A DNA stretch of 64,000 bases, from NCBI RefSeq assembly GCF_000720925.1, contig NZ_JOEE01000005.1:124001-188000 (forward strand), read 5' to 3'. The position numbers and the translations under genes are program-made. Shown in pieces: positions 59,753-64,000 of the stretch (position 1 is its first letter; each line of letters opens with the position of its first letter). Under the pieces are notes generated by a model. That model was not told the DNA's origin. It was given only the letters and a program-made list of their open reading frames with translations, and did not search any database. The stretch comes from Phycicoccus jejuensis (GTDB lineage: Bacteria; Actinomycetota; Actinomycetes; Actinomycetales; Dermatophilaceae).

Positions 59753-60445
59753 GTGGTTAATCCCGCAGCCTCCGTCGACGAGTCGCGCACGCGCGACCGG
59801 GTGCTGCGTGTCGTGAGCCAGGAGGGCCCGGTGAGCATCACCGCCCTCGTCGAGCGGCTCGGCCTCACCGAGACCGCCGTGCGCCGCCACGTCGACAACC
59901 TCTTCGCCGAGGGCCTCGTCCTCGCCCGCGACGCCGCCGGCCCGCGCCGGCGCGGCCGCCCCGCGAAGGAGTGGCTCCTCACCGACGCCGGCCACCGCGC
60001 CCTGGCGTCCGACTACGACGACCTCGCCGGCGAGGCGCTGCGCTTCCTGCGCCGCACCGGCGGCGAGCACGCGGTCCAGGCCTTCGCCGAGGAGCGCGTC
60101 GCCCACCTCGAGGCCCGGCTCGCCGGGCGCCTCGACGACGCGGGGCAGGACGTGCGCTCGCGCGCCGACGCCCTCGTCGACGCCCTGAGCACCGAGGGCT
60201 ACTCGGCCTCCGCCCGCCCGGTGGGAACACCCGGCGGCCCGGCGGCCTTGACCGGTGTGCAGCTGTGCCAGGGTCACTGCCCGGTCCAGCACGTCGCGAG
60301 CGAGTTCCCCGAGCTGTGCGAGGCCGAGACCGAGGCGTTCTCCCGTCTCCTCGGCGTCCACGTCCAGCGCCTGGCGACCCTCGCCCACGGCGACCACGTC
60401 TGCACCACGTTCGTCCCGACCCCTACCGAGAGGCCATCGCGATGA
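59753..60445 (+). CDS. sufR: iron-sulfur sensing repressor SufR
   Basis: DeoR/ArsR-like HTH regulator of the suf operon, 230 aa. The winged helix is at residues 15-65 ([20 protein letters not shown]). Four Cys in the C-terminal part (LCQGHC, ELCEAE, HVCTTF) are placed to hold a 4Fe-4S cluster, as in cyanobacterial and mycobacterial SufR. GTG 59753 fits a leaderless start. The stop overlaps sufB (ATGA), so regulator and assembly genes form one operon. Confidence 0.94.
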   Translation: MVNPAASVDESRTRDRVLRVVSQEGPVSITALVERLGLTETAVRRHVDNLFAEGLVLARDAAGPRRRGRPAKEWLLTDAGHRALASDYDDLAGEALRFLRRTGGEHAVQAFAEERVAHLEARLAGRLDDAGQDVRSRADALVDALSTEGYSASARPVGTPGGPAALTGVQLCQGHCPVQHVASEFPELCEAETEAFSRLLGVHVQRLATLAHGDHVCTTFVPTPTERPSR

Positions 60446-61863
60446 CGAGCCACATCGAAGAGCTCAACCCGGGTCTGAAGGACCTCGGCACCTACGAGTA
60501 CGGGTGGGCCGACAGCGACACCGCGGGCTCCACCGCGCGCCGCGGCCTGTCGGAGGAGGTCGTCGCCGACATCTCCGACCGCAAGAGCGAGCCGCAGTGG
60601 ATGAAGGACCTGCGGATGAAGTCGCTGCGGCTGTTCGACAAGAAGCCCATGCCGAGCTGGGGCAGCGACCTCACCGGCATCGACTTCCAGAACATCAAGT
60701 ACTTCGTGAAGTCCACCGAGAAGCAGGCGACCTCCTGGGAGGACCTGCCCGAGGACATCAAGAACACCTACGACAGGCTCGGCATCCCCGAGGCCGAGAA
60801 GCAGCGCCTCGTCGCCGGCGTCGCCGCGCAGTACGAGTCGGAGGTCGTCTACCACCAGATCCGCGAGGACCTGGAGGAGAAGGGCGTCATCTTCGTCGAC
60901 ACCGACACCGGCCTGCGCGAGCACGAGGACCTCTTCCGCGAGTACTTCGCCTCGGTCATCCCGGCCGGCGACAACAAGTTCGCGGCGCTCAACACCGCCG
61001 TGTGGTCGGGCGGCTCGTTCATCTACGTCCCGCCGGGCGTCCACGTCGACATCCCGCTCCAGGCCTACTTCCGCATCAACACCGAGAACATGGGCCAGTT
61101 CGAGCGGACGCTGATCATCGCCGACGAGGGCTCGTACGTGCACTACGTCGAGGGCTGCACCGCGCCGATCTACAAGTCGGACTCGCTGCACTCCGCGGTC
61201 GTCGAGATCGTCGTCAAGAAGAACGCCCGCGTCCGCTACACGACGATCCAGAACTGGTCGAACAACGTCTACAACCTCGTCACCAAGCGCGCGACCTGCG
61301 CCGAGGGCGCGACGATGGAGTGGATCGACGGCAACATCGGCTCCAAGGTGACGATGAAGTACCCGGCGGTCTTCCTCCTCGGCGAGCACGCCCGGGGCGA
61401 GACGCTGTCCATCGCCTTCGCCGGCGAGGGCCAGCACCAGGACGCCGGCTCGAAGATGGTGCACGCCGCCCCGAACACGAGCAGCTCGATCGTCTCCAAG
61501 TCCGTCGCCCGCGGCGGTGGCCGCACCTCCTACCGGGGCCTGGTCAAGGTGATGGAGGGCGCGACCGGCTCGAAGAGCTCGGTCGTCTGCGACGCGCTGC
61601 TCGTCGACACGATCAGCCGCTCCGACACCTACCCCTACGTCGACATCCGCGAGGACGACGTCCAGATGGGCCACGAGGCCACGGTCTCCAAGGTCTCCGA
61701 GGACCAGCTCTTCTACCTCATGTCCCGTGGCATGTCCGAGGAGGAGGCGATGGCGATGATCGTGCGCGGCTTCGTCGAGCCGATCGCCAAGGAGCTGCCC
61801 ATGGAGTACGCCCTCGAGCTGAACCGCCTCATCGAGCTGCAGATGGAAGGAGCAGTCGGCTGA
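60442..61863 (+). CDS. sufB: Fe-S cluster assembly scaffold protein SufB
   Basis: Core scaffold of the SUF system, 473 aa, cytoplasmic. Conserved blocks: [60 protein letters not shown] (with the cluster-associated Cys) and [20 protein letters not shown] near the C-terminus. No intein is present, unlike in some mycobacterial SufB proteins. ATG overlaps the sufR stop, and its own TGA shares a base with the sufD ATG. Confidence 0.97.
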   Translation: MTSHIEELNPGLKDLGTYEYGWADSDTAGSTARRGLSEEVVADISDRKSEPQWMKDLRMKSLRLFDKKPMPSWGSDLTGIDFQNIKYFVKSTEKQATSWEDLPEDIKNTYDRLGIPEAEKQRLVAGVAAQYESEVVYHQIREDLEEKGVIFVDTDTGLREHEDLFREYFASVIPAGDNKFAALNTAVWSGGSFIYVPPGVHVDIPLQAYFRINTENMGQFERTLIIADEGSYVHYVEGCTAPIYKSDSLHSAVVEIVVKKNARVRYTTIQNWSNNVYNLVTKRATCAEGATMEWIDGNIGSKVTMKYPAVFLLGEHARGETLSIAFAGEGQHQDAGSKMVHAAPNTSSSIVSKSVARGGGRTSYRGLVKVMEGATGSKSSVVCDALLVDTISRSDTYPYVDIREDDVQMGHEATVSKVSEDQLFYLMSRGMSEEEAMAMIVRGFVEPIAKELPMEYALELNRLIELQMEGAVG

Positions 61864-63041
61864 TGCCGTTGCTGACCCCCCAGCGCCCCACCGAGGGCGC
61901 CCACACCCACAGCGCCGCGACGATGGTCCCGGACCAGTCGCGCGCCGAGCGCACGGCGTCCTTCGAGGTCGACGCGTTCCCGGTCCCGCACGGGCGCGAG
62001 GAGGAGTGGCGCTTCACGCCGGTCGACCGGCTCGGCACCTTCTTCCGCGACGAGGCGACCGGTGAGTGCCTGACCTGGGAGGAGAACCTCCCCGAGGGCG
62101 TCACCGTCTCGACCCTCCCCGTCGCCGACTGGCAGGCGCTCGGCGTGCCCGCGCCGCAGGACCGCGCGGCCGCCGTCGCCGCCGCGCACAGCGGTGGCGT
62201 GGCGCTCGTCGACGTCCCGGCCGAGGCCGAGCTCACCGAGCCGGTGCGGCTGCGCCTGACCGGCGGCGAGCAGGGCCTCGTCCACGGGCACGTCACCGTG
62301 CGCGTCGGCCGCTTCGCGAAGGCCACCGTCCTCCTCGAGCACGACGGCACCGCGGACTACTCCGAGGTGCTCACGGTCCTCGCCGGCGACGGCTCGGACG
62401 TCACGCTCGTCTCGGTCCAGGAGTGGGACGACGCCTCGCGCCACCTCGGCCAGCACGACGTCGTCGTCGGCCGCGACGCCCGCGTCCGGCACATCGCCGT
62501 GACGCTCGGCGGCGGGGTCGTCCGGCTGAACACGAACGCCACCTACGCCGGTCCCGGCGGGTCGTTCGAGGGTCTCGGCGTCTACTTCGCCGACGCCGGC
62601 CAGCACCTCGAGCACCGGCTCTTCGTCGACCACGAGGCGCCGCACTGCCGCAGCAACGTCGAGTACAAGGGCGCGCTCCAGGGCGAGACCGCCCGGACCG
62701 TCTGGGTCGGCGACGTCCTCATCCGCGCCGCGGCCGAGGGCACCGACACCTACGAGCTCAACCGCAACCTGCTGCTCACCGACGGCGCCCGCGCCGACTC
62801 GGTGCCCAACCTCGAGATCGAGACCGGCGAGATCGAGGGGGCCGGGCACGCCTCGGCCACCGGCCGGTTCGACGACGAGCAGCTCTTCTACCTCATGGCG
62901 CGCGGCATCCCCGAGGACGAGGCCCGCCGCCTCGTCGTCCGCGGGTTCTTCGCGAGCGTCGTCGGCCGCATCGGCGTCCCCGAGGTGCAGGAGCGCCTCA
63001 TGGAGGCCATCGAGCGCGAGCTCGCCGGGGGCGCCGCGTGA
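61863..63041 (+). CDS. sufD: Fe-S cluster assembly protein SufD
   Basis: SufB paralogue and partner in the SufBC2D complex, 392 aa. GREEEWRFTPVDRLG near the N-terminus and the beta-helix core with FVDHEAPHCRSNVEYKGAL are typical; FDDEQLFYLMARGIPEDEA closes the family domain. It starts by a one-base TGATG overlap with sufB and ends in a GTGA overlap with the ferredoxin gene. Confidence 0.96.
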   Translation: MPLLTPQRPTEGAHTHSAATMVPDQSRAERTASFEVDAFPVPHGREEEWRFTPVDRLGTFFRDEATGECLTWEENLPEGVTVSTLPVADWQALGVPAPQDRAAAVAAAHSGGVALVDVPAEAELTEPVRLRLTGGEQGLVHGHVTVRVGRFAKATVLLEHDGTADYSEVLTVLAGDGSDVTLVSVQEWDDASRHLGQHDVVVGRDARVRHIAVTLGGGVVRLNTNATYAGPGGSFEGLGVYFADAGQHLEHRLFVDHEAPHCRSNVEYKGALQGETARTVWVGDVLIRAAAEGTDTYELNRNLLLTDGARADSVPNLEIETGEIEGAGHASATGRFDDEQLFYLMARGIPEDEARRLVVRGFFASVVGRIGVPEVQERLMEAIERELAGGAA

Positions 63042-63379
63042 GCGAGCAGCCGACCGAGGAGGGCTTCACCTACGTCTGCCGGCTCGACGAGCTGCCGGCC
63101 GTCGGGGCCGCCCTCGCCGAGATCGAGGGGCGCCGCGTCTCGATCGTCCGCACCGAGGACGGCGCCGTCCACTGCGTCGACGACACGTGCAGCCACGCCA
63201 ACGTCTCGCTCTCCGAGGGCGAGCTCGACGGCTGCACCCTCGAGTGCTGGCTCCACGGCTCGCGCTTCGACCTGCGCACCGGCGAGCCGACCGGCCCGCC
63301 CGCCATCACCCCCATCGCCGTCCACACCGTCCGCACCGAGGGTGACGACGTCTTCGTCGCCCTGTCCGAGGAGCTCTGA
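63038..63379 (+). CDS. Rieske-type (non-heme oxygenase) ferredoxin of the suf operon
   Basis: A 113-aa soluble Rieske ferredoxin. Ligands: Cys and His in DDTCSHANVSLSEGELD, then Cys and His in LECWLHGSRFDLRTG, lacking the extra disulfide Cys pair of the cytochrome bc type, so a low-potential, cytoplasmic electron carrier. Its place between sufD and sufC is common in actinobacteria and suggests electron supply to, or sensing of, cluster assembly; its exact role is not established. Start by GTGA overlap. Confidence 0.94.
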   Translation: MSEQPTEEGFTYVCRLDELPAVGAALAEIEGRRVSIVRTEDGAVHCVDDTCSHANVSLSEGELDGCTLECWLHGSRFDLRTGEPTGPPAITPIAVHTVRTEGDDVFVALSEEL

Positions 63380-63387
63380 CCCCACGT

Positions 63388-64000
<613 letters not shown>

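Overview
The window is about 64 kb of very GC-rich chromosomal DNA from an actinobacterium. The gene set (whiA, rbpA, opcA, mycothiol-type enzymes, a DUF222/13E12-type HNH gene, SufR-led suf operon) and the gene orders uvrC-rapZ-yvcK-whiA-gap-pgk-tpi-secG-rbpA and tkt-tal-pgi-zwf-opcA-pgl fit Micrococcales. An Intrasporangiaceae-like genus is my guess, inferred from content and not proven. No rRNA, tRNA, CRISPR array, IS transposase or prophage was seen.

Layout. 1-6913 (minus): a ROK regulator, an ABC sugar importer and an alpha-mannosidase cut by the window edge, probably a mannoside-use operon. 7004-20345: uvrB, an aldo/keto reductase, two small membrane proteins, an SOS-box-preceded DUF222-HNH protein, ppc, a TerC protein, an EamA exporter, an MBL/DinB-like pair and a GH15 enzyme. 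20438-30802: uvrA, a SCO6745-like protein, a complete branched-chain amino-acid ABC importer and a Tat-exported Rieske lipoprotein. 30831-31848: a decayed AbiEi/DUF559 gene between inverted palindromic repeats. 31909-40613: uvrC, the rapZ-yvcK-whiA block, lower glycolysis, secG and rbpA. 40641-41043: a gene-free block of palindromes. 41064-49959 (minus): a seven-gene pentose-phosphate operon. 50139-57095: heme A synthesis genes ctaB and ctaA, separated by an MFS/ArsR/63-aa/LuxR-LAL block. 57147-59676: an ABC-2 exporter, a 30-codon ORF and pssA. 59753 to the end: sufR-sufB-sufD-Rieske-sufC (cut by the edge).

How the genes work together. The clearest regulatory theme is nucleotide-excision repair. 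uvrA, uvrB and uvrC lie far apart, yet each has the same bipartite promoter, TGTCGG-(N2)-N8-TAnnnT, with the start codon 6-7 nt after the -10 hexamer. This is the RecA-independent (PafBC-type) DNA-damage promoter known from mycobacteria, and the spacing implies leaderless mRNAs. A separate LexA-type palindrome precedes the DUF222-HNH gene, so two damage circuits appear in one window. Many other genes here also show TAnnnT 6-7 nt before the start codon, and I used this to choose starts. Central carbon flow is well covered: gap/pgk/tpi, the oxidative and non-oxidative pentose-phosphate genes, and ppc.

The least explained parts are the two palindrome-rich tracts (30831-31848 and 40703-41043), the 30-codon ORF coupled to pssA, and the 63-aa gene at 53109.
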